Source: Palaemon carinicauda
Lineage: Eukaryota; Arthropoda; Malacostraca; Decapoda; Palaemonidae
Direction of reading: 5' to 3'
DNA length: 64,000 nucleotides
Assembly (NCBI RefSeq): GCF_036898095.1
Contig: NC_090759.1
Span: 16,501,862-16,565,861, forward strand
In this document: positions 45,488 to 54,995 of the stretch, in pieces
Layout of the letters: each line of letters starts with the position of its first letter
Numbering within the stretch: the stretch's first letter is position 1
Notes under the pieces: generated by a model
Databases searched by the model: none
What the model saw: only the letters and a program-made list of their open reading frames with translations
Told to the model about the DNA's origin: nothing
Translations under genes and position numbers: made by a program

Positions 45488-45616
45488 GTAAGTGGGTTTT
45501 CCCTTTGTTCCTTATTTCTCGTTGGCAGACACTAATATAGACATGAATATGATATACACAGTATATTTTGGAGAGCAAACCCCCTCCTCCATCACTAATC
45601 ACTGCAAATCTTACAG
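45488..45616 (+). other. Candidate spliceosomal intron in DIRS-B2 gag
   Basis: 129 bases starting GTAAGT and ending aaatcttacAG. Read through in frame it contains a stop (TAA about 45 bases in). Removing it joins two open frames in phase 0 (…LLNDD to ADDVSLRSARATLRPWVSGF). Sites are inferred from consensus only. Confidence 0.5.
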
Positions 45617-47386
45617 GCCGATGATGTCTCTCTTCGTTCAGCAAGGGCTACTCTTCGTCCGTGGGTGTCGGGCTTTGTCTGGCGCACCCTATCTCCTCGA
45701 TGGGGACATGGCCTCCCGCCTCTTCCCAGGCTCGACTACTGCTGCAGTCTCCCCTGACCTTGCTGCCCCCTTAATTGAAGAAGTCAGGGCCACCATTTCC
45801 GTGGAGGATGAACCCCTCGTACCGCTGGACGTGGCGGATCTGGATATAGACGTAGAACCCAGGGACGAGCAGGTAAGTGGTGCCGAGTTGGTGGAAACCC
45901 TTTTCTCTCCTACTCCCTCTCCTACCTCTTCCTTTCTAGGTTTTGATAACTCTAAGGCTTCTCCTCGGGATCCCTCTGCCTCCGTACGACCCAAGGTGAA
46001 GCCACTTCGAACTTATAAGACTTCAGCTTTGCCAGTATCAACGTCACCGGTCCCCGTAAAACCACTACTCCTAAGAAGTCTAAGTCTACCAAATCCAAGA
46101 AAAAACCAACGGGTGGCTTTCAGGTACCCTGGGGTGATCTCGTCCCCATCGAACTGGTCAAAGAATTGGTCAGAGATCAAGTTCAACATCACTCTGGGGC
46201 GATAACAGAGATTAAGGATATGATGGCTACTCTGATCCGCGTCGGAACTCAGTTTCCTCCCCCTTCTGCTCCAGACGCATCGAAGCTGCCGCCCTTCGAT
46301 AAAAACAATCCTTGGCGGTTTGCCTTGCATGCTCCATTCGTAGATGGTTCCCTAACTCTGGAGGGCATAGGCACCCGCCTTCTAGACTCTAGAGGACCTG
46401 GAGTTCTATCCCCCGGGCCTAGCATTCCCCTTCAATGGTTTTGTACGTTTAAAGGAACATGCATTGGTCCGTATGGACAAGGTACCGAAGGAAACGGTCA
46501 TATTTCCAAAAGAGCAGGCCCAGGCTATCTGGGCCAGAACACTATCAGAGTGGGGGTGTATTAACTCCAAGCTCACCCCACACAAGGGTGCTTACACTAT
46601 TTTTACGACAGCGGCCTCCATCTCTTTGCCGCTCATAGACAAAGTCACAGAGCTGACTACTGTATACAGGCCATCAAGGAAGGCTCTTCCATGCCGGCTC
46701 TCAAGGAGACGGACCCCACCTCTTTGCTTATTCCGGGTACCTCGGCAGCCTGGGATGCTGCGGCTTCTACCTTCACGGTGGGGAAACTAGACCCGGACTG
46801 TGCCTCTACTCTTTTCTCTGAGAAGCTTCCCAGATTAATAGAGAGTCTTCTCAAAACTGAGTTCGAGACCCGTACTAGACTAGCTAGGTCCCTCCAATCC
46901 ATCACCTCCATGGAGTCCCTAGCATCTCTTTACCCAGAGGAAACGCTGTTCAGAGTCGCCACAAAGAACCAGCTGCTATCCTACCAAATAGACCTCCATG
47001 ACTTCTGGTCAGCTCGGGTTAGTTGCAGGAAGTTCGTTCTGTCGGAGGCCACCATCAGGCATGAGCCGAACAGGCTGATAGCGTCCTCCTGCTGGGGTAA
47101 GACCCTCTTCCCTCAGACCGAGGTGGATAAGGTTCTTCAGGACGCGGCGAGGGCAAACCAGAATTTGCAGGTAAGGTGGGGTCTCTCAGCCAAAAAGAGG
47201 TTCGAACCCCAGAGACACACGTTCTTCAAGAAGAAGCAGAGGTTTAGTCCTTACAAGACGGCCCGGGGTACCTCGTCCCCACAGTCTTCCGCGGCCTCGA
47301 CTTCTCGACAACAGGCGCCTCCTCAGCAGGTAGTCTACCTCGCTGCTCCCCCTGGTACACAGCCCAACCCCTCTTGGATGCCCTAA
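45617..47386 (+). pseudogene. DIRS-B2 Gag, main exon, frameshifted
   Basis: The frame begins SLRSARATLRPWVSGF, shifts near 45680 into GAPYLLDGDMASRLFPGSTT and APLIEEVRATISVEDE, shifts near 46050 into a Lys-rich stretch (PKKSKSTKSKKKP), near 46370 again, and near 46660 into the long frame 46691-47386. The last holds TSAAWDAAASTFTVGKLDPD, LLSYQIDLHDFWSARVSCRK and a basic tail (KKRFEPQRHTFFKKKQRF). Gag in this order packages the RNA. The strong Lys/Arg tail fits nucleic-acid binding without a zinc knuckle. At least three indels break it. Confidence 0.7.
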
Positions 47387-47426
47387 CCTGCATACAACCC
47401 TGCCTACGAATCCTCCGGTTCCTTTC

Positions 47427-48455
47427 GTGGATACCAAAGAGGGAGTTTCAGAGGTAGAGGACAGTTCCGCAAACGCGGCGGGCCTAGAGCAAGGGGTTCC
47501 CGTGGAGGGAGGGGCCCTAAGTTCACTCCCTCCCAATGATGTGATGCCGGTAGGAGGGAGACTTTATCACTTCCGGGACCATTGGACCTTCAGTCCATGG
47601 GCTCACAGCATAATATCCAGGGGCTTGGGTTGGAAATGGTCACAGGGATCCCCTCCTCCACCAGTGACCTTCTTCCAGAGACCCACTCCCATACTGGAAG
47701 AGTACACCGCGGAGTTACTCAAGAAGAAAGCAATCAAACGGGTTCGATCCCTGAAATTCCAAGGCCGCCTGTTTACAGTCCCGAAGAAAGACTCGCCGGC
47801 GTTGAGGGTAGTTCTGGACTTGTCGAAGCTCAACTCTTACATCCTTTGCGACAAGTTCCGTATGCTGACTATCTCTCAGGTACGGACCTTACTTCCCCGT
47901 GGGGCCGTCACCACCTCTATCGATCTTACCGACGCCTATTATCATGTCCCAGTAGCTCGAAACTTCTCTCCTTACCTAGGCTTCCGTCTCGGCAAGAGAG
48001 CCTTTGCATTCAAAGTCATGCCCTTCGGTCTCAGCATTGCCCCCAGGGTATTCACGAAACTGGGGGAGACGGTGCTCGAGCAACTCAGACACCAAGGGAT
48101 ACAGATCGTCGCCTATCTGGACGATTGGCTCATTTGGGCCCAGTCGCACCAGGAATGCAACAGAGCTACGTCGAAGGTACTCCATTTTCTCGCCAAACTG
48201 GGCTTCCAAGTCAACCTCCGGAAGTCCCGCCTACAACCATCAAGCCACTTCGAATGGTTAGGCATCCGTTGGGACCTCTCAAAGCACAAGCTCTCCCTTC
48301 CTCCCAAGAAGGTAAGGGAGATAGCTTCCAAGGTCAGGAACTTTCTCAAACACAACCAGGTGTCCAGAAGAGCTTTAGAACGAATCCTTGGCCTTCTCCA
48401 ATTTGCCTCACTGACCGATCTCCTATTAAAAGCCAAACTCAAAGACATCAATTGA
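47427..48455 (+). CDS. DIRS-B2 reverse transcriptase, intact frame
   Basis: One open frame of 342 codons. GGRLYHFRDHW near the start is the conserved DIRS entry. Then AELLKKKAIKRV, FTVPKKDSPALRVVLDLSKL, VTTSIDLTDAYYHVPVARNF (first Asp), KVMPFGLSIAPRVFTKLGE, and YLDDWLIW near 48114 (catalytic Asp pair). Thumb motifs HFEWLGIRWDLSKHKLSLP and NQVSRRALERILGLLQFASL follow. It ends at TGA 48453-48455 in AAT-TGA-GTT, where copy 1 has AAT-CGA-TTT, so the ancestral protein continued without a break into RNase H. Confidence 0.9.
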   Translation: MDTKEGVSEVEDSSANAAGLEQGVPVEGGALSSLPPNDVMPVGGRLYHFRDHWTFSPWAHSIISRGLGWKWSQGSPPPPVTFFQRPTPILEEYTAELLKKKAIKRVRSLKFQGRLFTVPKKDSPALRVVLDLSKLNSYILCDKFRMLTISQVRTLLPRGAVTTSIDLTDAYYHVPVARNFSPYLGFRLGKRAFAFKVMPFGLSIAPRVFTKLGETVLEQLRHQGIQIVAYLDDWLIWAQSHQECNRATSKVLHFLAKLGFQVNLRKSRLQPSSHFEWLGIRWDLSKHKLSLPPKKVREIASKVRNFLKHNQVSRRALERILGLLQFASLTDLLLKAKLKDIN

Positions 48456-49377
48456 GTTTGGAGAAAGAGAGCGACAATACCTTTAAGAGACAAGACCTCG
48501 AAGATCCCCTCTGTCTTGAAAATGAGACTACAACCATGGTCCGAACGGAGGAACCTCTCCAAGTCGGTTCCTCTACAGTTCCCCTCTCCACAAGTGACAA
48601 TTCATACCGACGCGTCTCTGAGTGGATGGGGGGGGTTACTCCCAACATCAGATGTTTCAGGGCTCTTGGTCACCCGCCATGAGACAGTTCCATATCAATG
48701 TTCTCGAAGCCATGGCGGTGTTCTTGACCCTGAAGAGAATCTCCCCTCCGAGGTCGACCCACATCAGAGTAGTCTCAGACAGCACGGCCGTAGTCCACTG
48801 CCTCAACAGGGGGGGGTCCAAATCACCCAACCTGAATCAGATCCTGGTCACTATCTTCACCTTGGCAGCCGACAAAGACTGGTTCCTGTCAGCAACTCAC
48901 CTAGCAGGAGTCCAGAATGTGATAGCAGACTCATTATCCAGGACGAGCCCACTGGAATCGGAGTGGTCCCTGGACATTCACTCCTTCCGGTGGATACTCA
49001 GGCTGGTTCCAAGTCTCCAGGTAGATCTATTCGCGACCCGACTCAATCACAAACTCCCGTGTTATGTGACACCAAACTTGGACCCTCAGGCTTATGCCAT
49101 GGACGCATTAACCCTGGATTGGAACCATTGGCAGAAGATCTACTTATTCCCTCCAGTGAATCTTCTACTGAAAGTCTTGCACAAACTCCGCTCCTTCAAC
49201 GGGGCAGTAGCTTTAGTGGCACCTCACTGGCCAAAGAGCAGTTGGTTTCCTCTCCTCCTCGAGTTGAAACTCCGTCCCTTCCGGATCCCATTCCCCAAAC
49301 TGACCCAAGTGGTCCAAACTCGGACTGTGTCAGATTCCTCAAGGATAGCCAAAACCCTAACTTTGTGGATTTCATGA
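48456..49377 (+). pseudogene. DIRS-B2 RNase H and downstream region
   Basis: The RT frame continues after the TGA as far as VTIHTDASLSGWGG (first Asp), then a G8 run at about 48628-48635 shifts the real sequence into frame 48622-49377. There FHINVLEAMAVFLTLKR (Glu), HIRVVSDSTAVVHCLNRGG (Asp) and NVIADSLSR (last Asp) complete the RNase H, followed by LQVDLFATRLNHKLPCYVTP, the conserved stretch after RNase H in DIRS. It ends at 49377, inside the recombinase reading frame. Confidence 0.85.
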
Positions 49378-50339
49378 AGTTTGCGGCGCGTAGGGACGCA
49401 AACATCGACCCAGATAATGTCCTCTTTATAGAATCAGACAAAAGGGACTCTACGATTCGCCAATATGATTCGGCAGTTAAGAAACTAGCAGATTTCTTAA
49501 GGACTTCAGACCATTCGGTTATGACTCCTAATTTAGCCATCTCCTTCTTTAGGTCCATATTTGACAAAGGCCTAGCAGCTAGCACTATAACCACCATTAA
49601 GTCAGCTCTGAGGAAAGTCTTCCTGGTTGGGTTTAACATTAACCAGGCGGAGTCTTATTTCTCGTCTATTCCAAAAGCATGTGCTAGGCTTCGACCTTCG
49701 GTTCGTCCACAAAAGGTCTCTTGGTCTCTAAATGATGTCCTCAAACTGGCCTCCGACACGGACAACGAATCCTGCTCCTATATCACTCTTCTTAGGAAGA
49801 CTTTATTTCTAACAGCTTTGGCCTCGGGTTCTAGAATCTCAGAACTAGCAGCTCTCTCATGAAACTCAGAGAACATGGATTTCCTCCCTTCAGGTGAGGT
49901 ACTTCTTTCACCAGACAGGGCGTTTCTAGCTAAGAACGAGGACCCCCAAAATAGGTGGTCCCCTTGGAAGATTATTCCTCTTCTCCAAGATACTTCTCTA
50001 TGTCCGGTCGCCACTCTCAGGGCCTTTTTAGCCAGGACTGCTACCCGATCGTCTGGCCCCTTGTTTATCAGAGAACAAGGAGGTACCATTTCCATACGTG
50101 GCATTAGGCAACAGATCCTATACTTTATTAAACAAGCCAATCCGGGATCATTTCCCCATGCTCATGATATCTGGTCGGTAGCTACCTCCATCAATTATTT
50201 CCAGAATATGGACTTTGATGACCTTAAAAAGTACACGGGTTGGAAATCTCCTATGGTCTTCAAACGCCACTATCTAAAGAACTTACAGGCTCTTAAATAC
50301 CCAACGGTTGCAGCTGGGAGTCTTATATCTCCCCAGTGA
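49290..50339 (+). pseudogene. DIRS-B2 tyrosine recombinase
   Basis: Frame 48516-49862 carries the recombinase from about 49320: DSTIRQYDSAVKKLADFL, LAASTITTIKSALRKVFL and ASGSRISELAALS (first catalytic Arg). After TGA 49860-49862 the same frame resumes (49875-50339) with WKIIPLLQDTSLCPVATLRA, HAHDIWSVATSINYF and GWKSPMVFKRHYLKNLQAL (likely nucleophile Tyr). In HDIW the residue expected to be Arg is Trp (TGG, one CpG transition from CGG). The frame overlaps RNase H, as is usual in DIRS. The enzyme would insert circular element DNA by strand exchange. Confidence 0.88.
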
Positions 50340-50713
50340 TCTTTTGTTCTTCCTTTCATCCATCTCTTTTCTTCTCCCTCCTACCCGCCACTCGCACCAC
50401 GACGCCGCTTCCTTGGTGGTTCGTTAGCCCTAAGTTTATTACATATTAGGTTAATATGATTGTAACTATTATTGTTTACCGTAGTTATAAGGTTGGGATA
50501 TTCTTAGCCATGTCAGTTTTGTTGCATGTTTTCCTCCGATACTCGGAGGCTTCCCTGTTATCATGTTTGTTTAACCTTACTCTCACTATGCCCTGTGGCT
50601 AGTTTGTTTTATGCCTACTTACCTTAATTATATATTTTCTTTACATGGTGTTGTTTCTCTCCCCTTATTAAATTAGTAGTTATTGTTGGGCTTGGAAGGC
50701 ATTCTCTGGTACA
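50340..50713 (+). other. DIRS-B2 3' untranslated region
   Basis: About 370 bases, closely matching copy 1 at 42081-42402 apart from an insertion of about 40 bases (near 50580-50620). No coding frame. Confidence 0.7.
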
Positions 50714-50804
50714 TTTTCACCGGCCGCCACAGGTCGACCCAGAAAAGGGATTTTGACGAAGGAAAAATCTATTTCTGGGGAGAGACCTGTGGTGCCCGGT
50801 GAAA
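50714..50804 (+). repeat. DIRS-B2 internal complementary region
   Basis: Bases 50714-50746 are the exact reverse complement of this copy's own left end (43283-43315), including ggccgg and gacctg variants that copy 1 lacks. Bases 50747-50804 complement its right end (51135-51192) with one mismatch. Confidence 0.95.
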
Positions 50805-50863
50805 CCCTTCCCCTTTATTTTACACAATCCCACCCTTTCCTTTCCAAGCCATCATGGCCAATA

Positions 50864-51152
50864 CAGAAGGATGTTGTTCAGATGGCGCTCGCGTCGTGGC
50901 GTGGGTGGTGTGGCGCTGGGGGTTGGCTAGGGCCTTTGTATCGGCCCATCCCTTTGACGAAGGAATTAACTAAATGGAAGACAACCTGTGAATAGTGGAT
51001 TTCACACGCCTTTGCTTTATACACGACACCCAAAAGGTGCTCGCGCGAGGGTTGTAACCTCAGCATTCCATGCTTTTATCTTTCTCTGGTATAATTGGAA
51101 GGTTTTATCAGAAAAGATATATAAGAAGGACTCTTTTCACCGGGCGCCACAG
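50864..51152 (-). repeat. DIRS-B2 right inverted terminal repeat
   Basis: Inverted copy of 43297-43584 with very few differences. Confidence 0.9.
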
Positions 51153-51192
51153 GTCTCTCCCCAGAAATAGATTTTTCCTTCGTCAAAATCCC

Positions 51193-51493
51193 TTTATTAA
51201 GGGCGACTCACCCATTAGGAGGGTGGATGGCCCCGTCAATCTGGCTTTTTGGCTTTACCCGGGGCTCCTTATTTTGAATAAGTTTGTACCAAAAATAAGG
51301 AGTCCCCGTACCTCGCTAAACCTTGCTATGAAAGCTGTGTGTTGAGAAGTTTAGAAGTGTTACAATTTTATTTACGTGTTTCAATATTTTTGTTAACCAT
51401 CATGTGGTTCCCCCAAAAAATAACTTGATCTGTTATTGTTTTTTTTGACAGGTAATGACAGCAATACCCTGCCTGCAGTAGGGAGTCAAGTAG
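51193..51493. other. Unassigned flank of DIRS-B2
   Basis: Contains an inverted pair (ctccttattttgaataa and accaaaaataaggagt, about 51264-51305), possibly part of the host repeat into which DIRS-B2 inserted. A T-rich tract and acag near 51440-51451 look like a splice acceptor, but no exon can be supported. Confidence 0.4.
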
Positions 51494-51682
51494 AGGTACA
51501 GTACTAGAATAGAAGTAACATTTCATAATCCTGCACCTGTTTATGTCGCTGGTCAGCCTGGTGAAGACTGTCAAAAGCAGGTTTACCTGGGTAAATTATC
51601 TGACTTGATGAACTATGGAGAATCTGTTAAAGATAGCGGCGAGAGTGATATGGACTCCATTCTACTTTTGAAAGTGATATAG
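51494..51682 (+). pseudogene. Short open segment, unknown protein fragment
   Basis: 63 codons between stops without a suitable ATG. The inner part reads TFHNPAPVYVAGQPGEDC, then KQVYLGKLSDLMNYGESV, then DSGESDMDSILLL, with acidic Ser-rich composition unlike the random frames around it. It could be a relic exon of a retroelement or host gene. I do not recognise it and do not assign a function. Confidence 0.3.
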
Positions 51683-53404
51683 ACTTAAGCTGGGGAATAT
51701 ATATTTTCTAGTTTTTTAATGTGGGGAATTCTTAGGATATTAGTGCAGTGGACACTTTAGTGGAAGAAAACCCTACGGTTGAATAGATTTTCAGAGATTT
51801 TTTACCAGACTCTGTTCACTCATTGGGTGGATCTTGAATTGTAATGTGGTGGGGTTCTCCATTAAGCTTGATGATTTCTTGTGCTGCCATCTGGGAACTT
51901 AGACAATGATTGTAGCTGCCGGGGTTGGCTGCTGAAAACATTTTGTGTCTGGATGTTTACTGAAGCACTAGTGTTGCTTGGTAAAATAGTTGGACCACCC
52001 AGGCAACAGCAACGTACACACTGTGGCGTTCATTTATGTACTACTGTATAGGTTGATATTTGTAGCATGGCTTTAGGAAGTTACTATACACCATACCGCT
52101 AAGGCCAGTTCTGAGAGACCAGACCAAGACTGGACCCCTATAGGCCTTCTCCTTTATTTAAGATAGGCAAAGGCTAGGAGAAGGAAAACTCCAAAATCAA
52201 ACCAAACAAGACCCCAACGGCGGAGCTTCCCAGCGCCGGCGGAAGAGGGCAATGCCTGTCGGGCAGGCAACAAAGCGGGCCTTGACATAACAAGAACCCG
52301 GCAGCCCGATGCAACCAACATCGGAGAAGCCGCCTGTCTCATATGTCTAGAGCCGCGGTGAAAACGGTGTGGGCCAAGTGTGTGTGCGTGGCCGTTGCAA
52401 AGCCACGACCACCCAAAACAATATACCCAGCTACTGGCATTCTGTCGTTTCCTCCACCCTTCTTCATCGATAGGAGGCTGATGGCTAACGACAGAACCCA
52501 ATACTCGGACACGAGTGGGCGCCGACGACCGATACTGTATTTGATAGGCTATTGAGCCATCCCTTCTGGGTGTAACACTAAGTGTTGTAAGATTTTTTTA
52601 TTACAAATTTGTTGTCCTTCTGATGCACAGCTGAGATTGGAGTGTCAGGTCAGATGTATAACCTTGTCTTAATATCCCTTTGATCGTAACGGAAGCAATC
52701 ATTCAAATTACATTTAAATTTAGCAAAGATATGTATACTATTTATACTCATATATGTAGATTAAATATATGAAGATTGAATCCTATGAGGCTCTGCCTGG
52801 ATATATTCATGTCTCTGCTTCTGGTTTTTGGAGACCTGTACTTTCTCCTCACTATTTTCTTCTTCTCAAAATTGATATTTTTTATATTTTTGTAAACAGT
52901 GTATTTTTCTACTACACCATAGTGTCCCCTTCTCAGCTACCAATTATATTTATTGTTATCTGATACTTTTATCAAATCTAACCTGAGATTCAAGCTACTT
53001 GTAACCTCTGCTGATTTTTTCCAGAATTAAATCAGTGGTCATACTACGTGTTTATTCAGCAAGTTCAAAGCAAGAGAAGATAAAAGGGAAATAAGGTTCT
53101 AGTTGGGTCCCCTTGCCCCGTATACAATCAAGGGGTGGTACCCAGTGCCCAGTTCAGCCTTTTACCCAGTTTTCTGGGTATTCTATCGTCTCTTTTCGTG
53201 GAGTGAAACGTTGAAGTGTAGTTGGCATTCAGACACTAGGCAGTCTGCGTGCTACATCTGGCCACAGTCCGCAAACCATTACAGTGTGACTGTCTAAGTA
53301 AAAGTTATTCCGAGTCTTTGTAGGAAAAACTGTTGTAACCAGGACTTTCCCAATACCACCTTGCCAGGGTATGGGGACGCAACAGTATTAGCTTAATACT
53401 AGGT
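51683..53404. other. Unassigned region
   Basis: No supportable gene. A GC-rich island at about 52190-52520 stands out from AT-rich surroundings. It contains a 115-codon minus frame (52501-52154) that may be chance. The stretch 53090-53400 could be the 3' end of DIRS-C beyond the SINE, but I found no inverted terminal repeat to confirm that. Confidence 0.4.
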
Positions 53405-53707
53405 TTTAAAGGTTGCTCATGAATGGCAAAGGCAAGGGACAATGACATTGCCCTAGCAATCAGACAACACCCTAGAGACTGACCATATATTATATGATCA
53501 GCACCCAAGCTAGGACCAGGGAGGGCCAGGCAGTAGCTGCTGATGACTCAGCAGATAAAACCTATAGGATCCCCAAAAACCCACCAACCTTAGCTCACAA
53601 GGATGGTAAGGTTGCAAACACTAATGGCACTAGTGAGTCTGAGCAGGACTCGAACCCCCGACTGGCAAACACCAGGCAGAGACGTTACCAATCAGGCCAC
53701 ACAAGGT
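53405..53707 (-). mobile_element. tRNA-derived SINE
   Basis: On the minus strand the 5' end has an A-box-like tggcctgattggtaa and, about 35 bases on, a B-box-like gggggttcgagtcctg. That is the internal RNA polymerase III promoter of a tRNA head. A non-tRNA body follows, with gctgatgactcagcag-type sequence (in complement) and a 3' part containing cattcatgagcaacc. Total length of about 300 bases fits a SINE. The anticodon-arm region does not fold as a functional tRNA, so I call it a SINE rather than a tRNA gene. It appears to lie in the 3' region of DIRS-C. Confidence 0.75.
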
Positions 53708-53889
53708 AGTATGGTTTACCTGCAGTGGTTTGAGGTCAGGTTGTGCAGAGAACCCAAGATGCTTCTTTCCCAAAAAGAGGGGAGAATGAAGAAAAGAATA
53801 AGAGCCAGGCAAACCTTTTCATTCATACAGACTAAAACCAGGTAACAGTGCCCTCAACCTTCTGCTACTTGTCCAATGAGCTTGAGGTA

Positions 53890-54881
53890 TTATACCAGCT
53901 GTTGTGCAGCCACCACAGGGCCGATAGAGGATGTATCGAGCCTCCTGTGGGTCACGTCTTGCATGTAGTGGGCTGTAAATGTATTTTGACGTTTCCACAC
54001 CCACCCTGTAGAAACTGTGTCACTGAGAAGTTTCTCTTGAATGCCAGAGACGTAGCTACGCCCCTGACATCGTGAGCTCAGGAGTGATGTGAAGGAAGAG
54101 GGTCCAGATTCAGGGCATGGTCTATGACCTTGCAAATCCAGGCAGAGATAGTGTTTTTAGTGACCCTCCTCTTGTTCCTCCCTCTGCTGATGAAAAGTGC
54201 AGGCACACAGGGATGGGCTGCTGCTGTTCTTTTGAGGTACAGCCTTAAACTCCTCACTGGGCAGAGTAAGAGATAATCAGGGTCATCAGTTACAGAGTGA
54301 AGACTCAAAATCCGTAAGGAGTCGAATCAGGGATCTGCACTCCCGGATTCTGAGTCTTGGCTACAAACATAGGGACAAAGCTGAACGTTACCTCTCCCCA
54401 TCCCCTTGAATGGGCGATGTCATATGAGAGACCATAAAGTTCACTGACTTGCTTGGCCGAAGCCAAAGCTAGTAGGAACACCGTCTTCCAAGCGAGGTGA
54501 TGATCTGTTGCCTGGCGTAATGGTTCATAGGTAGGTCTCTTTAGAGACCTAAGAACTCAAACCACGTTCCAATGAGGAGGTCTCACTTCAGACTGAGGAC
54601 GTAAGTTCGTAACTCCGTATGAGTAAGGAAAGCTCTAGCGATCAGGAAATGTCCATTCCGTTGAGTCTAAGGGTGAGGCTTAAGGTTGAGCGATAGCCTT
54701 TAACAACAGAGACTGAGAGGCGCATTTCCTTACGCAAATACACGAAGAACTCCGCTATTACTGGAATAGTGGCATCGAGAGGAGAGATACCCTTTCCATG
54801 ACACCACCCAGAGAAACCTTCCCACTTTGCCGAGTAGACTGCTGCTGATGATTTCCACAGATATCCAGACATCCTGCTCAC
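53890..54881 (-). pseudogene. DIRS-C tyrosine recombinase
   Basis: Minus-strand pieces: 54881-54642 (VYSAKWEGFSGWCHGKGISP and VVKGYRSTLSLTLRL, the N-terminal domain), about 54500-54400 (LASAKQVSELYGLSYD), 54308-54078 (YLLLCPVRSLRLYLKRT, SRGRNKRRVTKNTISAWICK) and 54135-53890 (VWKRQNTFTAHYMQDVTHR with the likely Tyr, then GPVVAAQQLV). In AKQVSEL the first catalytic Arg of family A (AKRVSEL) is Gln, one CpG transition away. The recombinase is therefore dead even without its frameshifts. Confidence 0.8.
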
Positions 54882-54995
54882 AACTTGTAGAAAAAATCCT
54901 CTCTGAGTGAGGAGATGCTAGATAGTCTCCAGGCGTGAAGTTGTAGCGAAGCTACGGCTTTGTGGAAAATGTTGGCATGTGGTTGTTTGAGTATA

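Larger units (their letters stand above)
43283..51192 (+). mobile_element. DIRS-type retrotransposon, family B, copy 2
   Basis: A 7.9-kb element, the best preserved DIRS here. Inverted terminal repeats lie at 43297-43584 and 50864-51152 and the ICR at 50714-50804. Coding order is gag with a candidate intron, RT/RNase H, and a tyrosine recombinase that overlaps the RNase H frame. Main defects are several frameshifts in gag, one TGA between RT and RNase H, one frameshift at a G8 run in RNase H, one TGA in the recombinase, and loss of a catalytic Arg. No DDE integrase is present. Both ends abut a short T run (tttt / ttta) shared with the flanks, compatible with recombination at a short core. Confidence 0.92.

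Noticed and set aside
43283..51192. Classification of the YR elements as Ngaro or PAT type
   Set aside because: Those types carry split direct repeats; the elements here have inverted termini with an ICR, which is DIRS.
52154..52501. Minus frame of 115 codons in a GC-rich island
   Set aside because: Arg/Gly/Trp-rich composition typical of chance frames in GC-rich DNA; no motif recognised.
53630..53710. Functional tRNA gene
   Set aside because: A- and B-box-like motifs are present, but no acceptor stem pairing is evident and a SINE body follows; a tRNA-derived SINE explains it better.
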